A DNA stretch of 64,000 nt. It comes from an uncultured Methanobrevibacter sp. (GTDB lineage: Archaea > Methanobacteriota > Methanobacteria > Methanobacteriales > Methanobacteriaceae). The stretch covers positions 131,288-195,287 of the forward strand of contig NZ_CAKVFS010000005.1 of assembly GCF_934746965.1 (NCBI RefSeq), read 5' to 3'. Below the pieces are notes generated by a model that made no database searches, had not been told where the DNA came from, and saw only the letters and a list, made by a program, of their open reading frames with translations. Below, in pieces: positions 18,659 to 27,347 of this stretch; position 1 is the stretch's first letter; the number at the start of each line of letters is the position of its first letter. The translations under genes were made by a program, and so were the position numbers.

Positions 18659-19708
18659 TCATTTTTTAACAGTTATATCTATATTTTTGATTTCATTGAT
18701 GTCAAGTTCTCCAAGTTTTAAAGATTTAATCATGCCAAATATTGTTTCTTTTAGGATACCTTTTACAAATGTGTTTATTTCAACATTTTTATTATTTACT
18801 TCAAGATTAACTTCACTTTTTTCTAAATTATCTTGATTTATTTCTGAAATGTTGATTTTTGCAAGTTTAGCAGTTTCATCAGTATTTAAAGAATTAATCA
18901 TTCCAAATACTGTATTTGCAACAAAATTGTTAGTATGATGATTTAAACTAATTTGTTTATTATTTATCAAAACATTAGCTTCAACTTTCGGGTTTAAATC
19001 AATGTTATCTTCGTTGTTTATTATTAGTTCGACTTTATTAATATTTTTTACTCCATATTCTTCGATATGCAATGTTTTTATTATTCCAAGTAGTGTTTTT
19101 TTAATAAAATCACTAACAAATTCATTTAAACCAATAACTTTGTTATCAATAGACATAAATGTATCAACTTTGTCTAAGTCGTTGGTTTTTATGTTTCCTT
19201 TTATAATTTCTTTAGCTATTGAATCACCATCACTAAATCCACATTCATCTAAGAATAATGTGTCAACAATATCATGTCCTTTTTTTTCAATAAGATCTAC
19301 TAAATCAGATACTCCTTCGGGAGTTATTGAAAATGAATCTATTTCTGCTATGGTGTATTCATCAACTACATCTAGAGATGTTACGATTTTAGGATAATTA
19401 TAACTTTTAAAACCTTCAATTACTACAAAATCTATATTGTCCATAAATTTGATTAAAAATAGTAGTCTATTTAAATCTAGAATGTCTTTAACATTAAAAA
19501 AAGAAGTGGATCCGATTCCAACAACAACATTTGATCCTGCTAATTTATGTCTCCATGTATCAGTATGTTCTCGATCCATTTCCATTTCATGATGGGAGTG
19601 CTTTATAGAAGCTACATTATGTCCTCTTCTGGTAAGTTCTTCAATAATTTTCACAGTTAATGATGTCTTTCCTGTATTTTTTCTACCTACTACAGATACA
19701 ATTTTCAT
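18659..19708 (-). CDS. mobB: MobB-type GTPase with a triplicated C-terminal domain
   Basis: 349 residues, about twice the usual MobB. Residues 1-165 are the MobB domain: P-loop GRKNTGKTS, SIKHSHHEMEMDREHTDTW and VVIEGFKSYNYPKIV, which bind GTP and help attach GMP to molybdopterin. Residues about 186-233, 245-292 and 303-349 are three copies of a roughly 47-residue unit with the pattern NNK-x-I-x-LN-x-F-V...T-x-x-GMI-x-SL. No known motif is recognised there. A GAGG ribosome site precedes ATG 19708. The gene leads an operon with moaA, opposite the fdh and fwd operons. Confidence 0.88.
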   Translation of the reverse strand: MKIVSVVGRKNTGKTSLTVKIIEELTRRGHNVASIKHSHHEMEMDREHTDTWRHKLAGSNVVVGIGSTSFFNVKDILDLNRLLFLIKFMDNIDFVVIEGFKSYNYPKIVTSLDVVDEYTIAEIDSFSITPEGVSDLVDLIEKKGHDIVDTLFLDECGFSDGDSIAKEIIKGNIKTNDLDKVDTFMSIDNKVIGLNEFVSDFIKKTLLGIIKTLHIEEYGVKNINKVELIINNEDNIDLNPKVEANVLINNKQISLNHHTNNFVANTVFGMINSLNTDETAKLAKINISEINQDNLEKSEVNLEVNNKNVEINTFVKGILKETIFGMIKSLKLGELDINEIKNIDITVKK

Positions 19709-20108
19709 AGTAAAACCTCATTATTATATTATTTGTTTGCATCTTTATTATTAATGAGTGTGTAGTTACTACACATTTTTCCAAATTTTAGCTTTTCCTT
19801 AATTTTTTGTAAATTTTATAATAATTTTTTATATTTTATTATTACTTTTTTAAGAAAATTATCCGATATTACTTTTTTTCAAATCGTATATTGTACTTTA
19901 TTTTGTTATTTAATTAATTTTAGTAATTTTTATCTTAATTTAATTGTTAGAATCGATTACTTTTTTAATTTAACTTTTTATATCTTTTATTTAATTTTTT
20001 TTGTTGTAGTATTAGCACAGTAATATATATTATTTTCGACTTGAGTCTAGTAGGCAAGTATATATTAATAATAAACAAAACTTTATATCATTACACATGG
20101 TGGTTGAT
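19709..20108. promoter_or_regulatory. Divergent control region between mobB-moaA and fwd, with an operator-like palindrome
   Basis: About 400 bases, very AT-rich, without a gene. At 19759-19775 lies TGTGTAG-TTA-CTACACA, a perfect 7-bp inverted repeat about 50-65 bases upstream of mobB. Near the fwd side, TATA-like stretches occur at 20054-20066 (AAGTATATATTAA) and 20081-20089 (ACTTTATAT), the first giving a short leader for fwdH. No riboswitch-like structure is recognised. Confidence 0.5.
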
Positions 20109-20558
20109 ATGCCAAAACATATTGCATCTGGTTTGAAATATTTAGCTGCTGTAAAGCTAAAAGAACAAGGTGAAAACCAACAAGAAATCGCTAATGAGTT
20201 AGGTATTGATAGGTCTACAGTGTCCCATTATTTAAATGGCAGTAATTTATCATGGAATTCTATAGACGTAGCTAAAACTATCACGGAATTAACTCCTGGA
20301 GATTTCTTAAGAATGACTGTTGCAATATTTGATGAACCTGAACAGTGTCGTAAAATTGTGTCTATTTGTAATGAAAGAGAATTTGATGCTGTTGTTTCAG
20401 ATTCATGTATAGGTTGTGGCTTGTGTGTAAGCATGTGTTTCATGAAAGCTATTAAATTAGAATCATTAAAAGCACATGTAGACTCCATACAATGTTGCGG
20501 TTGTCAGTTTTGTAAAGATGAATGCCCAACGAATTCTATAAAAATTTTGGAGATTTAA
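20109..20558 (+). CDS. fwdH: FwdH-like protein: helix-turn-helix fused to a two-cluster ferredoxin
   Basis: 149 residues from ATG 20109, which has GGTGGTT just upstream; ATG 20097 would add four residues. Residues about 5-50 form a helix-turn-helix (ENQQEIANELGIDRSTVSHY), and the C-terminal half holds two ferredoxin motifs, CIGCGLCVSMCF and CCGCQFCKDECP. By position and content it is the H protein that leads the tungsten formylmethanofuran dehydrogenase operon of Methanobacteriales. The DNA-binding-like domain suggests a regulator that senses redox, iron-sulfur or enzyme status, though it may only be a scaffold. It starts the operon fwdHFGDBAC. Confidence 0.8.
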   Translation: MPKHIASGLKYLAAVKLKEQGENQQEIANELGIDRSTVSHYLNGSNLSWNSIDVAKTITELTPGDFLRMTVAIFDEPEQCRKIVSICNEREFDAVVSDSCIGCGLCVSMCFMKAIKLESLKAHVDSIQCCGCQFCKDECPTNSIKILEI

Positions 20559-20560
20559 TA

Positions 20561-21658
20561 ATGATTAAAAATAAAAAAGAAGCTATAGACAATAACTTTG
20601 CTATTACAAGGGCAGCTGAAGAAGTAAGAAAGTTGTCTTTTAATGACCAAATTTGTCTTGGATGTGGAGTTTGTGAATCTACTTGTCCAGTTGAGGCAAT
20701 TACATTAAATCCAATTGCTGTAGATGCTCGTCACAGACGTTCCAATGATATTTATTTCAGTGGTCATGAAAAAATAGCACAAAATTTCCATGCTGAATTT
20801 GATGTTCAAAAAATTAGCATTGATGAAAATAAATGTGTTTTATGTGGTATGTGTAGTGGATTATGTCCAATAGATGCATTAGTTTTAACTATTGATGATG
20901 TTCCAATTAGAGAAATTGAAGCATATCCTCATTACAATTCTTATTCTAAAATCAATGATGATAAGTGTATTTACTGTAAAAGATGTGAAACTGCATGTCC
21001 TCAAGATGCAATTACTGTCATGAGAAAATTACCAGAACGCCAAAACTTAGTATCTGGTGAAATTAGTGTAAGTGATGATGATTGTGTTTACTGTGGTATC
21101 TGTCAAGAATTATGTCCTGCAGAAGCAATTGTAGTAGATAACACTACTGGTGAAGAATCTATTGTAATTGATAAAGAAAAATGTGTTTACTGTCTTGTTT
21201 GTAAAAGATCTTGTCCTACTCATGCAATTAGTGCAGTATGTAGAGCATGTTCCTATGGTGAATATGATTTCAAAGCTGAAAATGAAATTACTACTGGTAG
21301 TTCAGTTATTGATGATGAACTTTGTGTATACTGTGGATGGTGTGAAGGTGTCTGTCCAACTGATGCTATTGAAACTAATAAACCATTCCAAGGTACTTTA
21401 GAAGTTGATCAAGAGGCATGTCAAGCATGTGGTGCTTGTGTAGATACTTGTCCATGTAATGCTTTAGCATTCCCTGTTTCTAGTGGTCCAGGTCAAAGAT
21501 TAAATCTTATTACTAAACATGATCAATATTGTATCCGTTGTAAAGCTTGTGCTAAAGCATGTCCAAATGGAGCTATAACTGTTACAAGGACTGAAATAGA
21601 CCATACTCCTATCAAATCTGTAACATGGCTCAATGCATTCGATGCAATTAAAAATTAA
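20561..21658 (+). CDS. fwdF: Formylmethanofuran dehydrogenase polyferredoxin subunit
   Basis: 365 residues from ATG 20561, preceded by TTGGAGAT; an upstream in-frame start at 20522 lies inside fwdH and is not used. Eight CxxCxxCxxxC[P] motifs (for example CLGCGVCESTCP, CVLCGMCSGLCP, CIYCKRCETACP, CVYCGWCEGVCP, CQACGACVDTCP, CIRCKACAKACP) predict eight [4Fe-4S] clusters. It forms the electron wire of the Fwd complex, linking heterodisulfide reductase-derived ferredoxin electrons to the tungsten site. Two bases separate it from fwdH. Confidence 0.95.
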   Translation: MIKNKKEAIDNNFAITRAAEEVRKLSFNDQICLGCGVCESTCPVEAITLNPIAVDARHRRSNDIYFSGHEKIAQNFHAEFDVQKISIDENKCVLCGMCSGLCPIDALVLTIDDVPIREIEAYPHYNSYSKINDDKCIYCKRCETACPQDAITVMRKLPERQNLVSGEISVSDDDCVYCGICQELCPAEAIVVDNTTGEESIVIDKEKCVYCLVCKRSCPTHAISAVCRACSYGEYDFKAENEITTGSSVIDDELCVYCGWCEGVCPTDAIETNKPFQGTLEVDQEACQACGACVDTCPCNALAFPVSSGPGQRLNLITKHDQYCIRCKACAKACPNGAITVTRTEIDHTPIKSVTWLNAFDAIKN

Positions 21659-21667
21659 GGTGATTTA

Positions 21668-21898
21668 ATGGAACTTAAAGTTAATCAAGATAATTGTTTA
21701 GGATGTGGAATTTGTGTAATTGCATGTCCTGTTAATGCAGCTATTAGTCCTGAAAATGCAGGTGGTAATGGTGCTAAAACTGATGAAGTAGTTATTATGG
21801 TCGAAAATGGATTCATTAAAATCTTCTCACCAGATAAATGTGAATTATGTGGAACTTGTCAAATGTTCTGCCCAGTAAATGCTATATGGATTGAATAG
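21668..21898 (+). CDS. fwdG: Formylmethanofuran dehydrogenase ferredoxin subunit
   Basis: 76 residues with two full ferredoxin motifs, CLGCGICVIACPVN and CELCGTCQMFCPVN. It is the small two-cluster ferredoxin that sits between FwdF and the catalytic FwdB in the complex. AAGGTGAT ribosome site ahead of ATG 21668. Nine bases after fwdF. Confidence 0.93.
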   Translation: MELKVNQDNCLGCGICVIACPVNAAISPENAGGNGAKTDEVVIMVENGFIKIFSPDKCELCGTCQMFCPVNAIWIE

Positions 21899-21910
21899 GA
21901 GGAATAATTA

Positions 21911-22480
21911 ATGCATTATGCTAATACTTATTTATCAAAACCTGTTGTTCCTGATGTAGAAATTGTTGGTGATGGAAAGACCAAAGTACTCAAATGTATG
22001 TTAAATACAGGGTCCGATATTTATCAAGGAGCTTGTAAAAAAAGAGGTTCTACATTAAAAGAAGAATATAAAAATGCTTCTGGAACTTGTTATATGGACC
22101 CAAGGGATATGGGTAAATTAGGTGTAAAAAATTGGGATACTGTCCTTGTTAAAACTGAATGGGGAGAAGTTGTAGTAAATGCTGCAGTATCTAGAGATGC
22201 ACCTCACGAAGGAACTGTTTTCATTTGTAAAGGTCCTTGGGCAAATACTGTTGTAAGTCATGATACTTACTGTTGTTCTGACCCAACTTACAAAGGTGTT
22301 CATTGTACTGTCGAAAAAACAGACAGAAAAGTATTACTCATGGCTGATTTAATGAGATGGGTATACAAAAAATATGTTGATTCCGACGATGACGATGTTG
22401 TTGAAAATATGGAATCATTAGGAGAAAGACCAGTATATAAAGGTCGTAAATGGGAGGAGTTGATTGATCATGACATATGA
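21911..22480 (+). CDS. fwdD: Formylmethanofuran dehydrogenase subunit D (molybdopterin-binding)
   Basis: 189 residues, longer than the roughly 130-residue FwdD of some relatives. It is the separate cofactor-binding domain that in FdhA-type enzymes is the C-terminal molydopterin-dinucleotide-binding barrel; visible blocks are MLNTGSDIYQGACKKRG, DPRDMGKLGVKNWDTV and GPWANTVVSHDTYCCSDP. The last about 50 residues are acidic and specific. GGAGGAAT ribosome site ahead of ATG 21911. Its end overlaps the start of fwdB by several bases. Confidence 0.9.
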   Translation: MHYANTYLSKPVVPDVEIVGDGKTKVLKCMLNTGSDIYQGACKKRGSTLKEEYKNASGTCYMDPRDMGKLGVKNWDTVLVKTEWGEVVVNAAVSRDAPHEGTVFICKGPWANTVVSHDTYCCSDPTYKGVHCTVEKTDRKVLLMADLMRWVYKKYVDSDDDDVVENMESLGERPVYKGRKWEELIDHDI

Positions 22481-23846
22481 GCCACCTATAACTGATTATG
22501 ATTACATTGTAGAAAATTGTACTTGTGCATTCTGTGGATGTAATTGTGATGATTTAGATTACTTAGTTAAAGATAACCATGTTGTTGCTGTAAGACACGC
22601 TTGTAGATTAGGTGCAAGTAAAGTTATGGAAGATATGGATCAAAGATTAGTAGTTCCTATGATTAGGGATGAAGATGGAGAACTTATGGAAGTAGATTGG
22701 GACACTGCTTTAGATAAAGCTGCTGAATATATTGCTAATTCTATTAGACCAGTATTCTACGGTTGGTCTGAAACTTCCACTGAATGTATGAAAGAAGGAT
22801 TAGAATTAGGGGAATATATTGGTGCTGTTTTAGATAATCAAGCTACTATTTGTCACGGTCCAAGTTTACAAGCTGTACAAAATGCAGGTTATCCTATTCA
22901 AACCTTAGGGGAAGTTCAAAACAGGGCAGATATGGTTGTTTACTCTGGAAGTAATGCAATGAACTCTCACCCAAGACATGCAGCTCGTTATGCTATTTTC
23001 TGTAGGGGATACTTCAGACAAAGAGGAAGATTCGACAGAACTGTTGTAACTATGGATCCAAAATTCTCTGATACTGCTAAAATTTCTGATAAATGGATTG
23101 GATTCGAACAAAATGGAGATTATGGTTTTTACAATGCAATTAGAGCAGTATTAAGAGGAAAAGAAATATATCAAGATTCTATTTCTGGAATTCCTAAAGA
23201 AGATATTTATGAATTAGTAGAAGAAATGAAAAGTGCTGAATTTGGTGTTCTTTTCTTTGGTTTAGGATTAACTCACACATTATCCAAACAAAGAAACATT
23301 GATATCGCTATTAAAATGATTCAAGACTTGAACAAATATAGTAAATGGGGTCTTACTCCGATGAGGGGACACTTTAATGTAAATGGTTTCAACATATTCA
23401 TGGCTTTCGAAACTGGATTTGCATTTGGTGTTGACTTCTCTAGGGGTTACACTAGATACATGTTAGGAGAAACTAACACTATTGATTTATTAACAAGGAA
23501 AGAACCTGACTGTTTCATGGTTATTGCAGCAGACCCTGGTGCTCACTTCCCTAATGGTGCTAACCAACACTTAGCTAACATTCCTGTTATTCAAGTGGAT
23601 ATTCACTGGGGACCATCTACTGAACTTGCTGATGTAGTATTACCAGGTTCATTCATTGCAGTAGAATGTGCTGGTACCAGTTATCGTATGGACGGAGTTC
23701 CTATTTACATGAAAAAAGCAATTGATAAACCTGAAACATGTCGTGATGATGAATGGATTATCAGAGAACTTAAAGAAAGAGTCATGAAACTCAGAGAGGA
23801 GCCAAACGTAGCTCCAAAATATGTGCCTAATCCAAACGCACTTTAA
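22470..23846 (+). CDS. fwdB: Formylmethanofuran dehydrogenase catalytic subunit B
   Basis: 458 residues from ATG 22470; the TTG at 22464 is also possible, and the ribosome site GGGAGGAG lies at 22452-22459. An N-terminal [4Fe-4S] site CAFCGCNCDDLDYLV is followed by the metal ligand Cys in ATICHGPSLQAVQ near residue 130; Cys, not selenocysteine, so the protein is the Cys form. It reduces CO2 to formate at a tungsten (or molybdenum) bis-pterin site, after which FwdA joins formate to methanofuran. The gene overlaps fwdD by 11 bases. Confidence 0.95.
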   Translation: MTYEPPITDYDYIVENCTCAFCGCNCDDLDYLVKDNHVVAVRHACRLGASKVMEDMDQRLVVPMIRDEDGELMEVDWDTALDKAAEYIANSIRPVFYGWSETSTECMKEGLELGEYIGAVLDNQATICHGPSLQAVQNAGYPIQTLGEVQNRADMVVYSGSNAMNSHPRHAARYAIFCRGYFRQRGRFDRTVVTMDPKFSDTAKISDKWIGFEQNGDYGFYNAIRAVLRGKEIYQDSISGIPKEDIYELVEEMKSAEFGVLFFGLGLTHTLSKQRNIDIAIKMIQDLNKYSKWGLTPMRGHFNVNGFNIFMAFETGFAFGVDFSRGYTRYMLGETNTIDLLTRKEPDCFMVIAADPGAHFPNGANQHLANIPVIQVDIHWGPSTELADVVLPGSFIAVECAGTSYRMDGVPIYMKKAIDKPETCRDDEWIIRELKERVMKLREEPNVAPKYVPNPNAL

Positions 23847-23855
23847 GGTGATATA

Positions 23856-25565
23856 ATGGAATTTATACTTAAAAATGGTATTGTTTATGACCCAGCTAAT
23901 GGAATAAATGGGGAGAAAAAAGATATCATGGTTAAAGATGATATCATTGTTGAAGAAGTTTCAGCTGATGCAAAAGTCATAGATGTTACTAATAAAATAG
24001 TCATGCCTGCGGGGATAGACCCTCACTCTCACGTTGCAGGTCCAAAATTAGTTGTAGGTAGATTATACAGACCTGAAGATTCAAGAAGAGGAGTTACCCA
24101 AAAAACAAAAGTTACAAGAGCTGAATCTGGTTTCTCTATCCCAAGTTGTCCATCAACTGGTTACAGATATTCCAGATTAGGTTATGGTACTGTTGTAGAA
24201 GCAGCTATGCCTCCTCTTGAAGCAAAACACACTCACGAAGAAATTGCAACTATTCCAAACTTAGATATTCCAGCATTAGAATTATTTGGTAATAATTGGT
24301 TTGTAATGGAATATGCAAGAGAAAACAATATTGAAGACTTAGCAGCATTTGTATCTGCATGGTTAAAAGTTTCAAAAGGTTACGGAATCAAAATAGTAAA
24401 CCCATGTGGTAGTGAAGCATGGGGTTGGGGTATGAACGTACATGGATATGATGATAAAGCACCTTACTTTGATGTAACTTCTAGAGAAGTTGTAACCTCT
24501 TTAGCAAAAGCTAACGAAAAATTAGGTCTTCCTCATTCCATTCACATTCACCCAAATGATTTAGGACACCCAGGTAATGTACCAACTACTCTTGAAACAT
24601 TAGATTCTCTTAAAAATATTAAGAAAAGTCCTAAAGCAAGTATTAGGGATCAAGTTGTACATATTTGTCACCTTCAATTCCACTCTTACTCTGGTACTAA
24701 TTGGAGAGATGCAAGTTCCGGTGCAGAAGAAGTTGCTAAATACGTAAATAGTCATGATCACATGACTTGTGATATTGGTCAAGTAACTTTAGATGAAACA
24801 ACCACCATGACTGCAGATGCACCAATGGAATATGATTTATTCAAATTATCTGGATTAAAATGGGCTAACAAGGATATTGAATGTGAAACTGCAGCAGGAA
24901 TTATTCCATGTATCTACTCTGGTAGAAGTCCAGTAGGAGCATTACAATGGGCTATTGGTTTAGAATTGTTCTTACACATTAAAAACCCATGGCAAGTATG
25001 TTTAACTACTGATCATCCTAATGCAGGTCCATTCATAAGATACCCAAGAATCATATCCTGGTTAATGAGTAATCAAAAAAGGATGGAAATGATTGAAAGT
25101 AAAGAAATCCATAAATGGGTAGAAAAAAGAACTACTCTTCCAACTCTTGATAGGGAATATGACTTCAATGAAATTGCAACCATTACAAGAGCAGCACCAG
25201 CTAAAATCTATGGTTTTGAAGATAGAGGTGCTCTTACTCCTGGATTTAAAGCAGATATTGCAGTATATGACATAAATCCTAATGAAATTGACCCATCTAG
25301 ACAATATGAAGAAATTGAAAAAGGTTTCGGTCTTGCTGATTACACAATCAAAGATGGTCAAATCTTAGTAAAAGATAAAGAAATTGTAAAAGTTAAAGAA
25401 AGTCAAAACATATGGGTTAATGTACAAGGATATGAACGTGAAGAACAAAATGTTATTAATAAAATTATGCCGTTCTTTACTCAATATTACTCTGTAAAAT
25501 GGGAAAATTACCCAGTACATGATCATTATGTATCAAATCCTATAAGGATAGATGTTAAAAGATAA
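23856..25565 (+). CDS. fwdA: Formylmethanofuran dehydrogenase subunit A (amidohydrolase)
   Basis: 569 residues of the amidohydrolase superfamily, cytosolic part of Fwd. The HSH metal motif in GIDPHSHVAGPKL near residue 58, HIHPND near 230, CHLQFHSY near 270 and TTDHPNAGP near 390 supply the binuclear zinc ligands. It condenses the formate made by FwdB with methanofuran to formylmethanofuran. AAGGTGAT ribosome site ahead of ATG 23856, 9 bases after fwdB. Length and motifs are complete. Confidence 0.95.
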   Translation: MEFILKNGIVYDPANGINGEKKDIMVKDDIIVEEVSADAKVIDVTNKIVMPAGIDPHSHVAGPKLVVGRLYRPEDSRRGVTQKTKVTRAESGFSIPSCPSTGYRYSRLGYGTVVEAAMPPLEAKHTHEEIATIPNLDIPALELFGNNWFVMEYARENNIEDLAAFVSAWLKVSKGYGIKIVNPCGSEAWGWGMNVHGYDDKAPYFDVTSREVVTSLAKANEKLGLPHSIHIHPNDLGHPGNVPTTLETLDSLKNIKKSPKASIRDQVVHICHLQFHSYSGTNWRDASSGAEEVAKYVNSHDHMTCDIGQVTLDETTTMTADAPMEYDLFKLSGLKWANKDIECETAAGIIPCIYSGRSPVGALQWAIGLELFLHIKNPWQVCLTTDHPNAGPFIRYPRIISWLMSNQKRMEMIESKEIHKWVEKRTTLPTLDREYDFNEIATITRAAPAKIYGFEDRGALTPGFKADIAVYDINPNEIDPSRQYEEIEKGFGLADYTIKDGQILVKDKEIVKVKESQNIWVNVQGYEREEQNVINKIMPFFTQYYSVKWENYPVHDHYVSNPIRIDVKR

Positions 25566-25579
25566 AGAGGGTGTTTAAT

Positions 25580-26446
25580 TTGAAAACAATAACATTTGAT
25601 CAATTAAAAACTTCTTCAATCGCTTTAGAATTTGATGAATTAATTCCTGATGAAATTTACTCTTGGACTGAAGAAGATTTTGCAAAATATGAAGTACCTA
25701 TTGGAAATTCAAGATTCCCAATCACTGATTTCTTCGATATTACTGTAGAAGGAGATGCAGAAGGACCTAGTGATGTTAAAATGATTCTTAACGGGGACTT
25801 AAACAGAGTTAAATACATCGGTTGTAAAATGAGTGCTGGTGAAATTACTTGTAATGGTAATGTTGATCTTCACGTAGGTGCAGAAATGAGTGGTGGATCT
25901 ATTTACGTTCATGGTAATGCAGCTGCTCATGCAGGTAGAGAAATGTCTGGTGGATACCTTGAAATTGATGGAGATACCAAAGAGTTTACTGGAGCTTCTT
26001 ACATTGGTGAATGGAGAGGTATGACTGGTGGTAAAATCGTTGTTAAAGGTAATGCTGGAAAACAATGTGGTGAATGTTTAACTGGTGGAAGAATTCACGT
26101 TTTAGGTAACTGTGATATTTTAGCTGGTATTCACATGACCAAAGGTATTATTGAAATTGATGGTGATGTAAACCGTTGGCCTGGTGGTCAAATGAAAAAC
26201 GGTACTATCGTTATTCATGGCTTCCTTGGAAGACTACTTGAAGGTTTTGTTCTTGAAGGTGTCGTTGAAAACCCTGAAGTTGATGGTGAAGTATTTGAAG
26301 GTAAATACATTCAATACAAAGGAGACATTGGTCTCAATGGTAAAGGTGCTTTATACTTAGATGCTGAAGCTAACAGGGAAAAATTATCTCATTATAATGA
26401 GCTCGACGATGAATATACTTCAATTAGGGAATATAGGAATTTATAA
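25580..26446 (+). CDS. fwdC: Formylmethanofuran dehydrogenase subunit C
   Basis: About 289 residues. I favour the TTG at 25580 because AGAGGGTG (25566-25573) sits at a good distance; the GTG at 25571 lies inside that ribosome site. The body is a right-handed beta-helix related to the C-terminal domain of glutamate synthase, with repeated motifs such as GAEMSGGSIYVHGNAAAHAG and GREMSGGYLEIDG. It binds FwdA and FwdB and holds the complex together. It is the last gene of the operon and is followed by a strong terminator. Confidence 0.93.
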   Translation: MKTITFDQLKTSSIALEFDELIPDEIYSWTEEDFAKYEVPIGNSRFPITDFFDITVEGDAEGPSDVKMILNGDLNRVKYIGCKMSAGEITCNGNVDLHVGAEMSGGSIYVHGNAAAHAGREMSGGYLEIDGDTKEFTGASYIGEWRGMTGGKIVVKGNAGKQCGECLTGGRIHVLGNCDILAGIHMTKGIIEIDGDVNRWPGGQMKNGTIVIHGFLGRLLEGFVLEGVVENPEVDGEVFEGKYIQYKGDIGLNGKGALYLDAEANREKLSHYNELDDEYTSIREYRNL

Positions 26447-26467
26447 TTCCTTTTTTCTTTTTTTTTT
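26435..26467 (+). terminator. Terminator of the fwd operon
   Basis: AGGAATT-TAT-AATTCCT hairpin (26435-26451) overlaps the fwdC stop and runs into an almost unbroken T tract to 26467. Confidence 0.78.
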
Positions 26468-26617
26468 AAAAGAATTTTAATCAATAATTATTTTTATGAT
26501 TTAACGATTATTGTGCAGAGTTTATTTAATGCATAATGTTTAAATATTCTTATTAAAATATTATATAATAACCTTGTAAACTAATTATAATTATTGTATG
26601 GTTTTATGCGTGGTAAT

Positions 26618-26911
26618 ATGGTAAAAGAAATTAAGATGTCTGCTGATGAAGCTATCGAATATGTAAGAAACAATGTTCAAATAAGAGATATTTTAGAGAT
26701 ATCATATAATCGTATTTTTGCTCCAGGTGAAGTATTAAATATAATTTCAGAAGATGAAGAAACTGGTGAAGGACTTAGGGTTAGTTTACAATTAACTGGT
26801 GAAATTTTAAATCAGGCTGTTGATGTTGATTTTAATGAGATTAAAGATGATCTTTTAGAATTACGTCATGTTAAAGATGGTAAAATAACAATCGTTGAAG
26901 TTTACGATTAG
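26618..26911 (+). CDS. Small conserved protein, paralogue of the next gene
   Basis: 97 residues from ATG 26618 (MVKEIKMSADEAIEYVRNNV); upstream in-frame Met codons at 26594 and 26606 have no better ribosome site. Acidic, no membrane segment or Cys. It shares a clear pattern with the gene at 27052: SxDEAxEYxxNNVxIxDxLEISYNRIFxxGEILN. I do not recognise a function; the family may be DUF2097, a recall I cannot confirm. It has its own spacer after the fwd terminator and so is probably transcribed separately. Confidence 0.75.
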   Translation: MVKEIKMSADEAIEYVRNNVQIRDILEISYNRIFAPGEVLNIISEDEETGEGLRVSLQLTGEILNQAVDVDFNEIKDDLLELRHVKDGKITIVEVYD

Positions 26912-27051
26912 ATTTTCTATCTCTTTTTTTATACTTTTTATTTCTACAGTCTATTTTTTTCAAAAATTATTTTGTTTCATATAATACAAACAAATTTTTA
27001 TATCATGTGAAATATAACTAATAATTAACAATATAACATGAGGTGTTTTCC

Positions 27052-27342
27052 ATGAAAAAAATAAATTTATCTATTGATGAAGCTGTAGAATATTTAAAAA
27101 ATAATGTAAAAATTCATGATAATTTAGAAATTTCTTATAATAGAATTTTCGGAAGTGGTGAAATTTTAAATATGGATTTTTCGGAATATTTTGGAAAACC
27201 TGGTTTTAAAATATTACTTTCTTTAGATGGTGATTCTATTAATTCAACTATTGAAATTGATGTTTATGAAATTCAAAATGATTTAATTGAATTTATTCAT
27301 CATCCAGTTGAAGGTGAAGAAGTGGAAGTTACTGTAGTTTAA
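27052..27342 (+). CDS. Small conserved protein, paralogue of the previous gene
   Basis: 96 residues from ATG 27052, with GAGGTG just upstream; the ORF could extend three codons further but loses the ribosome site spacing. It begins MKKINLSIDEAVEYLKNNV and contains LEISYNRIFGSGEILN, a copy of the motif in the preceding gene. Acidic and soluble. The two genes are a tandem duplication with about 140 bases between them, each with its own leader. Function unknown. It ends 5 bases from the convergent nrpR stop codon. Confidence 0.75.
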   Translation: MKKINLSIDEAVEYLKNNVKIHDNLEISYNRIFGSGEILNMDFSEYFGKPGFKILLSLDGDSINSTIEIDVYEIQNDLIEFIHHPVEGEEVEVTVV

Positions 27343-27347
27343 AATAA

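Noticed and set aside
25062..25361. 99-codon minus-strand frame in fwdA
   Set aside because: Antisense to conserved fwdA sequence; Cys/Phe/Ile-rich shadow.
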